A program made the position numbers and the translations under genes. Positions 13,301 through 22,679 of a stretch of 64,000 bases of DNA are shown piece after piece; position 1 is the stretch's first letter; every line of letters begins with the position of its first letter. The stretch spans positions 548,811-612,810 of the forward strand of contig WBMW01001305.1 of NCBI GenBank assembly GCA_013396635.1, given 5' to 3'. Source of the DNA: Penelope pileata. Taxonomy: Eukaryota > Chordata > Aves > Galliformes > Cracidae. The notes below the pieces were generated by a model. The model worked only from the letters and a program-made list of their open reading frames with translations. It did no database searches and was not told the origin of the DNA.

Positions 13301-16300
13301 CCAAAATCCATTTTGGCTAATTTGAAACAGGGAATACAGTTAGCATATTCTTCTACTGTTACATTTACGGAATTTCTGTTGATTTTCACTGGATGCAGAG
13401 AAAATGGAAAAATCATCCTATACTTTGTAGGAGCAGAAATCTGGGATGGGCTTTTTCCCAAACAAGTACAATATTTTGCTGCTAAACATTACTGGAAAGT
13501 AGTCTCTATAAAGTTTATCATTTGTCCTATGAAAAGTTAGAAATGTTGCTGATTAACCATATTGATCTGGATATCTAATCACCTTTACCACCCAGCATCT
13601 TCTGCTTGACTTTTCCTCAGAGCCCAACTGCAGCCTTTGCAAGGCTGAGTACTGACTTCTGAAGTGTCAGCCACTTTGCATTTCCTAATAGTTATTTCAT
13701 AACGTATGCCTGCTTCCTATTGCCAAAGGAATGAGTTAGGAAATGTTTATCCACATGAACTGGATCTCTAACTGGAAAATGCAAAAAAATGGGCAAAAGC
13801 AGTCTTCCTCAAGAGTTCAAGAAATACTTTTCTTTTGCTATGAAAACACTTAAGTATTTCAGACTTAAGGGCCAAGTGCAAACTGTTGTTAACCAGAAGT
13901 GTCTCTCTCCCCCTTCTATATGAAGAAATGATGGAAACTCAGTGCAGGGATGATAAAAACAGAAGCAATGTTTAAAAAACATCCATGTAAAAATATCAAT
14001 AGAGGAAAGCCTTACAACTGAATAGCATTTAACAAAATCAGAACACGTCCTTAGAATCGTCACTCCTGGGATTAACAAAGCAGATGCTGAGAAACACCAT
14101 GCACTGACTTAGCTAAGTCTTTGATTTATAAAGATATAAAGTATTAAACATTTGAAGTACCTAGGTAACTGCCAAACTTCACTTGGTTATTTGAATCTGT
14201 ATAGGCATGGATTGTATTTGCAGTTGTGTTGTATACAAAAACAGAACCAGTCCAATAAAATGATCCAGGGGCTCCCATTATAATTAAGTCCTAAAAGAAA
14301 AATAAAACATAGCTACGTTATTCAGGTATAAATATTCATGAAAATTAGCAAAAGAAGTGAAATGCTTTTGTTTAGATCTCCTGTGAACTCAGTGAAATGC
14401 TACTGGAGATGTATATGACTCAGCACTGGGGGATTCTGTTCAAGAAGCGTCTGGATGAGGTGCTAAGGGATATGATTTAGTAGCTTAGTGGGTAGGGATG
14501 GTGATAGGAAGACGGTTCGACTAGATGATCTTGTAGGTCCTTTCCAACCTAGTGTTTCTATGATTCTATGATTACCACTAGATCACAGACAACATTTTTC
14601 AGACTTTCCAGAAGTATGGTTATTACAGACATTGATCTGGGAACACTTTAATAAGAGAGCATCAAACTGTACAGTCTTTCCTTTTTTTTTTTTTTTTTGA
14701 GAAATCAGAACCTTAGAGTGAAGCATTGATTGAATAATACAGAATATTACCCTGCAAAGCAAGAGGATAAGCCTCATGAGTGTTAATGTTACATGATTAA
14801 AGAGAACAATAAAACTCCACTCTGTCACATTTGTGCTCTTTTTCCGTGAAAAATAAATTAATTTTAATTTTAATACTGAGATTATTTAAAAAAAAAAAAT
14901 GAGAAAGTCTAACTTCTACCCTCCAACAAAAGAAGCATTGGCATTTGTGCTTGCATAGAACTTTAATGTAAGTATATATACATACATACATACATACATA
15001 TATATGAGATGTTTGGTGTCTTCAATACACACCCCAATGTAAAAACTAGACATTCCAGCCTGGCACGACCCATGATTTTCTCCAAACTTTCGCACGTGAT
15101 CTGTGTATAGGCAAGAAATATTAAAGAGGATAAGAAGTGTGCAGTTACATAATTTATAACCAGGTCTTCAAGCAAAGCTGAGACAAGTTAAAACAAACCA
15201 ACCAACCAACCAACCACCACTTTTCAGTTCTGTAATAAAATTAAAAACACTGGCTTCCCTGGTAAAACCCTTAGCTTCAATACACTATTGTAACAAACTC
15301 AAAGCACTAGGTATCTCTTGATCAGGACTGCCTTTGAAATCCTGTAACTTTGAAGGCTACAGTTTTCTGTTAAATAACTCCATGAAAGCAATATGCCAAG
15401 TGAAATAGTTTGTGTTGAGCAGCACCAATGGATAAGCTCAACTCTTCCACACCACGTATAATCCAGGCAATCTGATTGACAGGCTTACATATCTTGATAG
15501 AAGTTGCCCTGATGTTCCATTAAGGCTCTGACGGGCTTGTCTTACAGATGTCTTAGAAATATTGGTACCTACCTTAGCAGCTGTTTTATGCCCCAATCTC
15601 CCAACTCTGTTGTCCCACCCCTCCTTGCTCACTGCCTCCCATCAGGTTCCCTTCTTGTCATCCCTACATTTTCCCTAAAAACCACTGAAGAGAAAAGCGT
15701 GATTTCACCAAGGCTCATAGCATGCTGTGAAGTCAGCAGTGGGATGCTGGAGGGCATTACCCTGTTGGTCTGCATGAAGAAGCCAGTCAGCTCCTCGGAT
15801 ATTGGCAAAGGGCAGGGTCATGAGACCACTCTCCTGGAGGGGAGGGAGGTATGACAGGGAATGGCAGGGATGGTCTTGTTTGAAAGTTTCAGGTCTCGAC
15901 TCTTATTCTGCCCCTGCAGTCCTCTGAGGAAGGACTGCCTGAGGTCTCTATTGGCAGAAGGGTTTAGGAACAGGAAGGCACAGCAGCAGGACACATGGCC
16001 AAGGTGGGGAGCCAGGGGCTAATGAGCAGATGGCAGTATCCACCTGCAGGTGCTACTGCTGATCCCCTGCAAGGCACTGCTGAGCAAAGCAAGCAAATGA
16101 CAGAGCAAAGGAATGAAGGATGTCCTCAACAGGCCCATTTTTGGGAAGAAGGGATTGAGTTCAAGGAGCAAGTATTTCGATGCTTCATTTAAACTATTCT
16201 GCCTGTTGAAAGCACTAAACATCTTGCTAGTAAACTTACATCACAGGCACTCTGCTTTCAAGCCTTTGGCTGCAGAAATCCTGCCCAGAGCAACACAGGC

Positions 16301-19300
16301 ACACACAACACAATCCTGCACCACTGAAACTTGCATCTTAGCTTTCCCTAGAAAGGACCCAAGCATTCTCCTTACCTATATAGCATGGGCATATTCTTCT
16401 GCTCAGCTCAGTTCGAAAATCGGAAGTGACAGCAAAACAAATACCGTACGGGAGTTTGTGTTCATGTTTTATGTAAAAGATATTTTTCCATCTATGTCCA
16501 CAAGCCTACAGATAAAAAAAAAAAAAAACAACAACAACAACAAAAAAACCCATGACATTTGACACAGAAGCATAAGAACTGTGAAGGCACTCTGACAAGC
16601 GGACTCGCAGCTCTGACGGTTAATACATACGACAAAAGATCCGTTTTCTTTTGGCTGCCTCGATAAGCTGACACCCAGCCATTGATTATCTCGCTCTTCC
16701 AGACAGGTCTTCCCACAGTGCTCCCCTCTTGGATTGCCTAGGACACAAAAACCAATGCTCTGAGCAGGGGGACAAGCTGAAGGGCCGCGTGGTGGCCAAC
16801 AGAACCCTACTGGGAATCATCAGTGGCTCAGGTTTGCTGGACCTGACGTCTGTCTCCATCTTGCAAGGCCGTAAATATTTCATGTTCTTGAACAAAGGCA
16901 GGAGGGCACACAGCCAAGGGGAGCATGCTGCTTCTGAACATGATGAGCGTGGCAGCGAGGACTGGCTTCCCCATAACTACTGAAACTATGATAGAAAGTG
17001 ATGCTACACTCAGTCTGATGAAAATTTTATTTAATTTTCTTAAGAAACATCTCTTTCATGGTTTATATCATATCATTGTGAGACAATCCTTCAGTAATAA
17101 GTTAATCTCTTACTAACCTAACTGAACTCAAATATTTTCAACACTCATAGGAAAAAAAACCAAAAAACAAAAAAAAAAAACAAAAAACAAAAACAAAAGT
17201 GAATCCAGAATGAGAAATCAAGTTAATCCAGTGCAGAAGGTTTTTTTTTTTTGTTTGCCCCCTCTCTCCTTTTTTAAAAAGAAAAAAGAAAAAAACAACA
17301 AACACACCTATGAGTGATTTAATACTGTAAATCTGGATTTCTTTGTCCTGGAATTTGACCTTCAGGAGCCTGAGACTATCCTGGGCTTGGTTTTACAAAT
17401 GTTCTTTGTAAATAGTTCTTCAACTTCTTTCTTAACTATGTATCAATTGGTAGCAGATCTTAAAATTATCTCCACTGCAAAGGGCTATCAAGTAACTGCA
17501 GTCTCTACAGAGGATGGGTAATCCCTCTGTCTACATGTACTGCAGACTCCTTGCATTGTTGCACTTATTTAGCAGCAACCCTTTAGTTTTTTGTTTGTTA
17601 AGAAGAGTTAATTTTTTAAACCTAAGAGAACACAATGAATTTCTTCAAACTGCCCCCAGAAGATTACAGTCCTGCCCAACTAGCGAATACTCACTTCCTC
17701 CTAGAAAGCAGCAGTAGTATCTGTGGTAAGAAAAAGCTACACATTTTAAACGTGTTCCAGGTTATATAAATAGTGCTTTACATTCATAAGAGTACCTATT
17801 GTACACCTGGGAAACTAGTGATACTGAACCAGTATCTTTTAATGCATCACCATGACACAGATTCTGATGATAACTGCTTATAAAATAAGGAAAGACATGA
17901 TGCCGTTTGGGCAAGTTGCTCTGTCCAGTTTTACGACTCTCCAGACACAGCGCACGAGTGATGAGCTGTGAGTGCTGGAGCCCGAGCGCTGCAGGTTGCC
18001 GGGAGCGGGTGCCATTACCGCTGCGCTGAGGGCAAATCTCACCCTCTGCCCCCATGCTGGCACTGCGGGCTTTGCACATTCTCAAAATCATCACTGTTTT
18101 AAGTGACTTTGTACTTAGGATATCACAGAGTTTTTACAGAAAATACCAGAGTGATGTTATCACGATAACTCTTCATCACGTGGTAAAACCATGTCAGAAG
18201 CATCTGCAGGAATAGAAGCTGTTACATTCCCATGTGTAGGAACTAATACTTCTTTAAATCACAAAAGCCACTTCTGGAAACTCCCTTCCAGCAAAGCTCT
18301 CTGTCCTCTTACAACAAAGAATTACTTGGGACTTGCTGTATAGCGTACATGGGTTTGTAGGAAATGGACCAAGTGGAGAAGGCCGGTATCATAACTTTGA
18401 ACCCCAAGAGGTTTCTGACCCTTTCTGTCAGTAAGCCAAGCAAGACCAGATAATGGCAGTGTTAGAGATAGGAGGAAGCTTTGCTCATTTCAGCTTTCCA
18501 TTCCTGTACGTACATCAGAGGTCCGTAACAAGAAAAACACCACCATTCACTGTTGCTCCTTGGGTTGTATTCCCTTTTTCCTGGGCTCCACCATATGTTC
18601 TTGATGCAGGTTCCCTTTGGCCCTCTGCTGACCCACTGCCTTCTGTCTCCTCTCTTTCTCCAGCAAGCATTCAAACACCATGAAAATGATAGGCCTTTGT
18701 GGGCAAGAGAAGGGTAAATTTGGCATCCTGGACACGGTGATGAGCCCCTGCTCAGCACAGGTCCTTATAAAGGCTTTATCTAATGATAAAGCTGCATTCT
18801 GCACGAGCAACAGAGCAGCACTACATAAGCTCAGGAGGACATAGCAGCTTGACTGCCTCAGGGAAAAGGAGCACGCGTTGTCATAAAGTCACTGAGAGAT
18901 AAGTAATTGCCCCGTCTGTGTACATTACAGAGCTGGAAGATACACTTCTGCTATAATCCCCGCTGTACGCAACCACAGAAACAGCATAACCGCACATAAA
19001 TAAGGTCAGAACTTGAAAAGCCGCTTCCAGCTCTGGCCTCAAGGACTCTAATACAGATGTTTGCAACGTCATCTGAGAAACCAGTTTTATATAACTTGCT
19101 CCAGCGCTCTCCATGCCCAACAGCCTCCCATGATCCTTTTTATCCTCCCAGAACTCCTCTAATGCTAACTGATTAAAACTACAAAGTCTACTGCAAGGAC
19201 AGGCCTCCTGATCTCCTCCTAGATGTCAGGGCCTCACACTCCTTTCATTTGCCCAGAGCAATCTTCTCTTTTTTCAGGGATTTGATAGGTCTTATCCCTC

Positions 19301-22300
19301 TAATGCTCCTCAAACCACTTCTATCCAAAAGATGTTAGTTGAAAGCTGTTTCTGTGATCCTGTGACAGACCTAGGTTCAGACAGCCCTGCCCTCCTTGGA
19401 ACAGCAAGGACGTTTCCAAGTAGATCACTAGAAGGGGACGATCAATGCAAGAGAGATCAAAAAGCCAAGCTGCCAAAGGGAACATTACAGAAATCAAGGT
19501 TGGACATAGGTCTGCCTTTTGGGGAAAGTCTTAATGACTACTCACTTTTCCATTGTAATGATTCAGCTGGGGGAGCTAGAGGGCAATTTCTTCATAGGTT
19601 AATTGCAGCTGGGACTTGGAGTGGAAGGGTGATGTTGTGGGCAGAGCTTTCTGGCCTGATTCTCAAAAAACATGCACTCAATTTCCTGTATGTATTTGTA
19701 GTTGAAACTTTTTTTTAAGATTGGATGGCAATTTTTATAAATAGTTTCCTGTGTTTTTAGCCAATTAATCACTCTCAGTTTCAAATCTGAGCAATTTTGT
19801 TGAAAACATTTTGCAAAATGTAAGAGGTCAAAATATCTGAAGAACAAGTCCCTTTATAGTAATCTATTACTGCCCCAAGCTAACATGGACAAGGTCTTGA
19901 AATTCAAAAACATGCTAGCAGCAGACCCACAGTGCTCTAAATAACATACTTGAAGCATTCTATTTTGTATTTGTGCCTACAGCTCCTAGCTGCATCTAAC
20001 ATAAACCATCATTAAAAATACTCAATCTATATAATTTGACACCATCGAGAGAAAATACTGGAAGTAGAAATGAGACTCAAAACTTTACTCCTCTGTTCAG
20101 CAGCCAGAGAGATTTAGAAGGACCAGTGAGGGGCTGTGAAGACAAAGATTTGCTAGTAGATTTCATGGCTCCTCTCAGTTCCTGAAGTGGCCCAAAACCC
20201 TGTGACACCCTGAGCAACATTAACATTCTCTAATGCATGTCTGGATGAGTTATTTTTGGATGCTGCAATGACTGTAGCATAACTGTTCCCAGCAATTCTT
20301 TCTTTATTGAGCAACCAGATAGGGACGCGTGACATAAAAAGCACAACAGCAGTTTTGTGTGATCAGAGGCTTCCTAGATTGTTCATGAATCCTTTGTTAA
20401 TTAATTGAGCCAGTTTCAAGGCTACTTTAATGAAAAATGGCAACAAAATGTTTTAACGTTTTTATGTCTAAGTACTTTTGTTTATTACAGAGCTCTGACA
20501 TTCAGAAAAACTACTTACATTGCCTGCTGTCACCTCTACATTTCTACGATTCATAATCAGAGACTTTTATCACCTCAAAGACTCTCTTACGGAAAGAAAT
20601 GAGAATTCAAGTACATAAGAGGAAGATAAAAATGGCTATTTCTCAATCTGCCAGTCCCAGCAATGTAACACATCCCTGCATGTTTTTCAAATAAGATTAC
20701 CCTATTCTACGAGCTCAGAACCCAGACTTGTTGCTGGCAAGAAGCAGAAGAACAAGGAGGTCACTGACTGAAAGACTCAGCATTGATAAAACCATTACGT
20801 CCCCAAAGTTGCTGACAGCCTGAATGAGTTAGAGGAGAGGTAATTAAGTTCAGCTTTGCAATTGCGAATTCCCTTGTGTATTTCTGTGACCGCTAGGCAG
20901 GATGGCAGAGACTCAATGAAGCTGAGATACTATCCTACTTCATTTACATCCCATGCACCACAGCATGGTTTGGCTTCTTTATTGACCTCACTTCTTGTTT
21001 TACAGCAGGACTCCTCCTTTAGGTATCTATTTACCTTCAGAAATACTGTAGACCTGCCTTAGTATTACAAAGACGTCATCTAGCACGAAGGGAAATAAAT
21101 ATTTTGCAAAAATCTCTTGTGGTATGGCTGTTTTTAAAAACACAGGCCAAGACAGTAAACACTGTTGTGTAACCTGCAGCCCCTGAACCCAGGGGCGGAA
21201 ATGGTGCTAACCTGTGCCTTTGGGGCCAGGTAAACACTTTATTCACCTGTTACATCGCTTTATTTAGAATCGCCTCAGCTACTGAGGAAAAGCCCACAAA
21301 TTTCCTTTGTCTCTCCACTGAATGAATGAATGGAGAAGTACTGCAGAGGTATGAAACGTGGGCACCCTTCCCCTCACCTACCCAGGGAGGGGCTGCTTTA
21401 ACTTCCCACCCAGGTGTGGGGGCTTAATGCCCTGTTACTAGATGGGATTTCACCCATTTGGTTGACAACTTTGACTTTTCCAATCCTCTTAAACAAGCAA
21501 CTGGAGGAGGAAGCTATTTTTTATACATCACTGTTCAGTAGATCTGACATTGGAGTGAAATTATGCAAAGAAAAGTAAGAAAGAACAAGAACAACTTGGG
21601 CTGGAGTAATGTGAATTGCAGTTCTTTCTAGGATTTCGTATACTTGTTCACCAGCTATTTGTAACTACAAAAAGTAACTTCTGTCTGTTGGAAAAAGATG
21701 GGTAGAACCTGTCAATTCCAAGCACGATGCAGAGCGGCACAGAGAAATCATTGTTTTAACACCGCTGTCACAGAACCCCGCAGCGTTCCACCCCAAGAGC
21801 AGACCAGCACATGGCGCGCGCTATCGCTCGCGGTGGTTTCAAATTTTTGAAAACTTTCCCGCGTTCCTCATCCCTACTGGGCAACGAGTTCACAGTCCTG
21901 ATGGATCCGATGGGCTTGGCCACGGCACGAGGGAAAGTTCAGTTAAGTTTTTACACACAGCATAGGGATAGAGTGAGGGGCACTGTACACAAGGAGGACA
22001 AGAACAGAGCCCAGAGCAATGGAGACATGCTCATGGCAACCTGTCGCAAAGCATTTCCACTTTGAACAAGTATCAGACGCTTAGACATTGGGTATACGCA
22101 GTTATGTTGGATATATGCAGAGGATGGGAATGCAGAGGCTGAGAGGGTTTGATTAAGTGCCGGGGGTGGAAAAACTGACTCGGTCCCGAATAGCTTTGGT
22201 CCCCCGAAGCTCAGCTCATGAGCGCAGCGCCGGGGGCCGTGCCCCGCTGTAAGTCAGCGCGGCTGCGGGGAGGGCTCTGCAGCTGAGGGGCTCAGGCCCC

Positions 22301-22679
22301 CGCCCCGGGCAGTGCCCGCGGCCCCGCAGCCCCCTGAGCCGGGCGCGGAGAGATGCGGGAGAGGGCTGCAGGGAAGCGTGCCAGCTCCGGCACCCCTCGG
22401 CCGAGTTCCGATACATCGCCGTCTGTTCCCAGACGGAAAGCAGCCATCCCCCGCCCCGCACCCCGCGCCCGCCGACTCACCCAGCTGGAGCTGCTCGNGG
22501 CGCGGACCGGCCGGGACGGGGGCTCCTGCCCCGCGGCGGCCCCGACCCGGCCGGGACTCACCACCGCTCCTCGCCGTGGCCATGCAGGAGGACTGAGAAG
22601 CCGAAGAACGTGCCGTTGTCCCCGCGGAAGAGCAGCGGGTGCCGCGTGTCCACGTTGTAGGGCCGCGCCGTCGGCAGGC
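1239..22679 (-). CDS. ITGA4: Integrin alpha-4 gene, 5' part (exons 1-17), 3' end outside window
   Basis: This is the alpha-4 (CD49d) subunit of leukocyte integrins. It pairs with beta-1 or beta-7 and binds VCAM-1, fibronectin CS-1 or MAdCAM-1 at the cell surface. Seventeen exons were placed by translating the minus strand and matching the human protein from memory; all have GT/AG borders and consistent phases from exon 2 onward. Coding exons 3-17 total 1600 nt. The encoded parts are the mature N terminus, a seven-blade propeller without an I domain, calcium loops DLNSDGLSD, DLDNDGFED and DADNNGYQD, and the thigh domain with a KR processing site. Human ITGA4 is about 1032 residues; about 580 are visible here. 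The start codon, signal peptide and most of exon 2 are missing at two N positions, and exons 18 onward lie beyond position 1. ITGA9 is the nearest paralogue, but the near-identity in exons 3, 4, 9 and 16 favours ITGA4. Confidence 0.97.
1924..2073 (-). CDS. ITGA4: ITGA4 exon 16, thigh domain with processing site
   Basis: 150 nt, phase 0 to 0, between TTTTCATAG and GTTAGT. It encodes KDVRDILTPVHVEASYHLGQ, HILQKRNTQEFSPLQPVLQK, RKEKDVIKSK, exactly 50 residues as in human. The dibasic KR in QKRNTQEF is at the place where human alpha-4 is cut (SKR/STEE), so the 80/70-kDa processing of alpha-4 is probably possible in this species. Confidence 0.96.
2074..3948 (-). other. ITGA4 intron 15
   Basis: 1.9 kb of AT-rich sequence without a recognisable exon, transposon or long simple repeat. 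Confidence 0.75.
3949..4103 (-). CDS. ITGA4: ITGA4 exon 15, thigh domain
   Basis: 155 nt, phase 1 in, phase 0 out, between TTTTATAG and GTAATG. It encodes VLFYNLSVDVNRKVDTQARF then YFSANGTSDTTSGNIKIYSK and NAACKRHPAFMR, matching human LFYNMSLDVNRK to HQAFMR. It holds two N-glycosylation sequons (NLS, NGT). Confidence 0.97.
4745..5860 (+). mobile_element. CR1 LINE fragment, ORF2 reverse transcriptase region (in ITGA4 intron 14)
   Basis: The + strand from about 5105 to 5584 stays open and reads a CR1 ORF2 reverse transcriptase N-terminal half, with the blocks HKSMGLDNMHSQVLKELAD, PLSIIFEKSW, VPDDWKKRNITPIFKK, LTSVPEKIMEQILLEAML. Degraded frames on either side continue into the HGFTKG and AFYDGV blocks. 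Stops and frameshifts show it is dead. Both the endonuclease part and the 3' end are missing. It is antisense to ITGA4. Edges are approximate. Confidence 0.9.
5861..6093 (+). repeat. Unassigned segment ending in a 23-nt poly(A)
   Basis: Directly after the CR1 homology the sequence is unfamiliar and ends with an uninterrupted A run at 6071-6093. The layout resembles a retroposed transcript in + orientation, but I could not recognise a parent or target-site duplication. A simple A-tract is equally possible. Confidence 0.35.
6258..6412 (-). CDS. ITGA4: ITGA4 exon 14, start of thigh domain
   Basis: 155 nt, phase 2 in, phase 1 out, between TTCTTAG and GTAAGC. The translation TKPVIIVEASLKHSNSINRT, NLNCMENDQPAVCMNLKICF, TYTGREVPGFI matches the human TRPVVIVDASLSHPESVNRT region. 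The NRT sequon and both cysteines are kept. Confidence 0.96.
6788..6833 (-). CDS. ITGA4: ITGA4 exon 13
   Basis: 46 nt, phase 1 in, phase 2 out, between CATACAG and GTGAGG. It encodes DIAVGAFLSDSAVVLR (human DVAVGAFRSDSAVLLR), closing blade 7 and the third calcium loop. Confidence 0.95.
7150..7245. repeat. (CA)/(TA)-rich low-complexity tract
   Basis: Short CA run followed by degenerate TATA/ATAC units in ITGA4 intron 12. A similar TATGTATA-rich stretch lies at about 7630-7705, ending only a few bases from the exon 12 donor. Confidence 0.8.
7710..7800 (-). CDS. ITGA4: ITGA4 exon 12, blade 7 with calcium loop 3
   Basis: 91 nt, phase 0 in, phase 1 out, between TCCTTAG and GTGAGT. It encodes RIEAHQVSSSLSMFGQSIAS then GIDADNNGYQ, matching human RIEGLQISKSLSMFGQSISGQIDADNNGYV. 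The loop DADNNGYQD ends across the intron in exon 13. Confidence 0.96.
8165..8259 (-). CDS. ITGA4: ITGA4 exon 11, blade 6 end
   Basis: 95 nt, phase 1 in, phase 0 out, between CCGCAG and GTATAC. It encodes DVAIGAPQEDDLKGAIYIYN then GREDGITPSFSQ, matching human DVAIGAPQEDDLQGAIYIYNGRADGISSTFSQ. It completes the calcium loop begun in exon 10, across a 3.0-kb intron. Confidence 0.97.
8260..11277 (-). other. ITGA4 intron 10
   Basis: 3.0 kb between the exons that share the second calcium loop. Apart from a G run near 9230 and a T-rich tract near 10,290-10,311 I see no repeat family or exon. Confidence 0.7.
11278..11389 (-). CDS. ITGA4: ITGA4 exon 10, blade 6
   Basis: 112 nt, phase 0 in, phase 1 out, between CCTTCAG and GTAGGT. 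The start (EAKMVELNIELSGSD) differs from human GAVMNAMETNLVGSD, then SYAARFGESIANLGDLDNDG and FE follow closely. The second calcium loop DLDNDGFED is interrupted by the intron inside its last Asp codon. Confidence 0.96.
11868..12005 (-). CDS. ITGA4: ITGA4 exon 9, blade 5 with calcium loop 1
   Basis: 138 nt, phase 0 to 0, between GCATGCAG and GTAAGT. It encodes LGSYFGAAVCAVDLNSDGLS then DLLVGAPMQSTIREEGRV and VYVYINSGS. The loop DLNSDGLSD fits the DxDxDGxxD calcium motif, and the FG-GAP signature SYFG/LLVGAP is complete. This is the most conserved exon here; human differs at only a few positions. Confidence 0.98.
12094..12153 (-). CDS. ITGA4: ITGA4 exon 8
   Basis: A 60-nt, phase 0 to 0 exon encoding AYIFSIDKQLNIVFELRGKK, matching human AYIFSIDEKELNILHEMKGKK with one residue fewer. 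It is flanked by TTTTAG and GTAAGT. The intron to exon 9 is only 88 nt, the shortest in the window. Confidence 0.96.
12480..12565 (-). CDS. ITGA4: ITGA4 exon 7, propeller blade 4
   Basis: 86 nt, phase 1 in, phase 0 out, between TTTACAG and GTAAGA. It encodes GYSVGAGHFLTSSSTEVVGG then APQQEQTGK, matching human GYSVGAGHF to APQHEQIGK. This is an FG-GAP blade without a calcium loop. Confidence 0.97.
12566..14160 (-). other. ITGA4 intron 6
   Basis: 1.6 kb. It holds a short (AC)n tract at about 13,050-13,062 next to ATATAT/GCGCG alternating purine-pyrimidine sequence. Otherwise nothing is recognised. Confidence 0.7.
14161..14290 (-). CDS. ITGA4: ITGA4 exon 6, propeller blade 3
   Basis: 130 nt, phase 0 in, phase 1 out, between TTTTAG and GTACTT. 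It starts DLIIMGAPGSFYWTGSVFVY, an FG-GAP repeat, and ends NNQVKFGSYLG as in human. The Tyr and Gly of YWTG correspond to human mature Tyr187 and Gly190, reported as important for VCAM-1 binding, and both are kept. An N-glycosylation sequon NTT follows. A CR1 tail in the opposite orientation ends about 280 nt upstream of this exon on the gene strand. Confidence 0.97.
14425..14574 (+). mobile_element. CR1 3'-end fragment (in ITGA4 intron 5)
   Basis: The + strand ends with the typical CR1 3' terminus: the end of ORF2, then ACTAGATGATCTTGTAGGTC, TTTCCAACC and the tail ATTCTATGATTCTATGATTA. Only the last ~150 bp are present, as is usual for this family. It is antisense to ITGA4. Confidence 0.93.
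14682..14698. repeat. Poly(T) tract
   Basis: Uninterrupted run of 17 T in ITGA4 intron 5. Confidence 0.95.
14971..15004. repeat. (CATA)n microsatellite
   Basis: Six or so CATA units with TATATA edges, about 30 bp past the exon 5 donor in intron 5. Confidence 0.93.
15033..15100 (-). CDS. ITGA4: ITGA4 exon 5
   Basis: 68 nt, phase 1 in, phase 0 out. Translation is DHVRKFGENHGSCQAGMSSF plus YIG, matching human DYVKKFGENFASCQAGISSFYTK. The acceptor is TATACACAG. The donor is GGG before GTGTGT, a weaker site than most in this gene, so the last codon could be off by a base or two, although the phase fits exon 6. Confidence 0.94.
15194..15216. repeat. (AACC)n microsatellite
   Basis: About five AACC units in ITGA4 intron 4, roughly 90 bp upstream of the exon 5 acceptor on the gene strand. 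Confidence 0.93.
15217..16375 (-). other. ITGA4 intron 4, remainder
   Basis: About 1.2 kb with no exon or repeat family recognised. Part of it (15,590-16,110) is less AT-rich than the other introns and could be an old diverged repeat. Confidence 0.6.
16376..16505 (-). CDS. ITGA4: ITGA4 exon 4
   Basis: 130 nt, phase 0 in and phase 1 out, flanked by TTTATCTGTAG and GTAAGG. It begins ACGHRWKNIFYIKHEHKLP and ends FRTELSRRICPCYI, aligning with human TCGHRWKNIFYIKNENKLP to APCYQ. The centre (YGICFAVTSD) diverges from human. It is part of the propeller loops near the ligand face. The acceptor sits beside a (TTG)n/T tract. Confidence 0.96.
16514..16548. repeat. A-run plus (CAA)n beside the exon 4 acceptor
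   Basis: Fifteen A, then about five CAA units, then seven A. On the gene strand this is a (TTG)n/T tract in the 125-nt intron 3, ending only a few bases before the TTATCTGTAG acceptor, so it doubles as the polypyrimidine tract. Confidence 0.95.
16631..16737 (-). CDS. ITGA4: ITGA4 exon 3
   Basis: 107 nt, phase 1 in and phase 0 out, flanked by TAG and GTATGT. It encodes CGKTCLEERDNQWLGVSLSR, near-identical to the human CGKTCLEERDNQWLGVTLSR segment, with two cysteines of a propeller disulfide. It ends PKENGSFV, matching human PGENGSIV. It lies about 5.7 kb from exon 2 and only 125 nt from exon 4. Confidence 0.95.
16738..22480 (-). other. ITGA4 intron 2
   Basis: 5.7 kb, the largest intron here. 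It contains A/T homopolymer-rich stretches (17,151-17,212 and 17,241-17,297), a CpG-rich patch near 17,941-18,072, a second CpG-rich focus at 21,725-21,930, and then the CpG island edge. No transposon or coding exon was recognised. Confidence 0.7.
17151..17297. repeat. A-rich and T-rich low-complexity block
   Basis: An (A)n/(AAAC)n stretch at 17,151-17,212, then a T run at 17,241-17,252 and an A-rich stretch to about 17,297. Confidence 0.9.
22481..22497 (-). CDS. ITGA4: ITGA4 exon 2, last 17 nt only
   Basis: Between the N at 22,498 and a GTGAGT donor the strand reads EQLQLG in frame, exactly the end of human exon 2 (CEQLQLG). It leaves phase 1, as exon 3 needs. The preceding ~33 residues of human exon 2 (from LLVGAPTANW on) are absent, and only about 60 nt of intron 1 lie between the exon 1 donor and the N. 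The rest of exon 2 and its acceptor must lie in a collapsed gap. Confidence 0.85.
22498..22498. other. Collapsed assembly gap (single N)
   Basis: This N lies between the first ~60 nt of intron 1 and the last 17 nt of exon 2. At least 100 nt of coding sequence expected from human are missing here. Confidence 0.85.
22562..22679 (-). CDS. ITGA4: ITGA4 exon 1 (3' part; start codon hidden)
   Basis: The frame reads LPTARPYNVDT and ends GHGEERW, matching the end of the human signal peptide and the mature N terminus (GRPYNVDT to HGANRW). The exon ends at TG before GTGAGT, so the Trp codon is split (phase 2). Upstream of the N at 22,680 the same frame is charged and Pro/Gly-rich with no hydrophobic stretch, so the signal peptide and initiator Met are not represented. 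This segment starts propeller blade 1. Confidence 0.93.
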
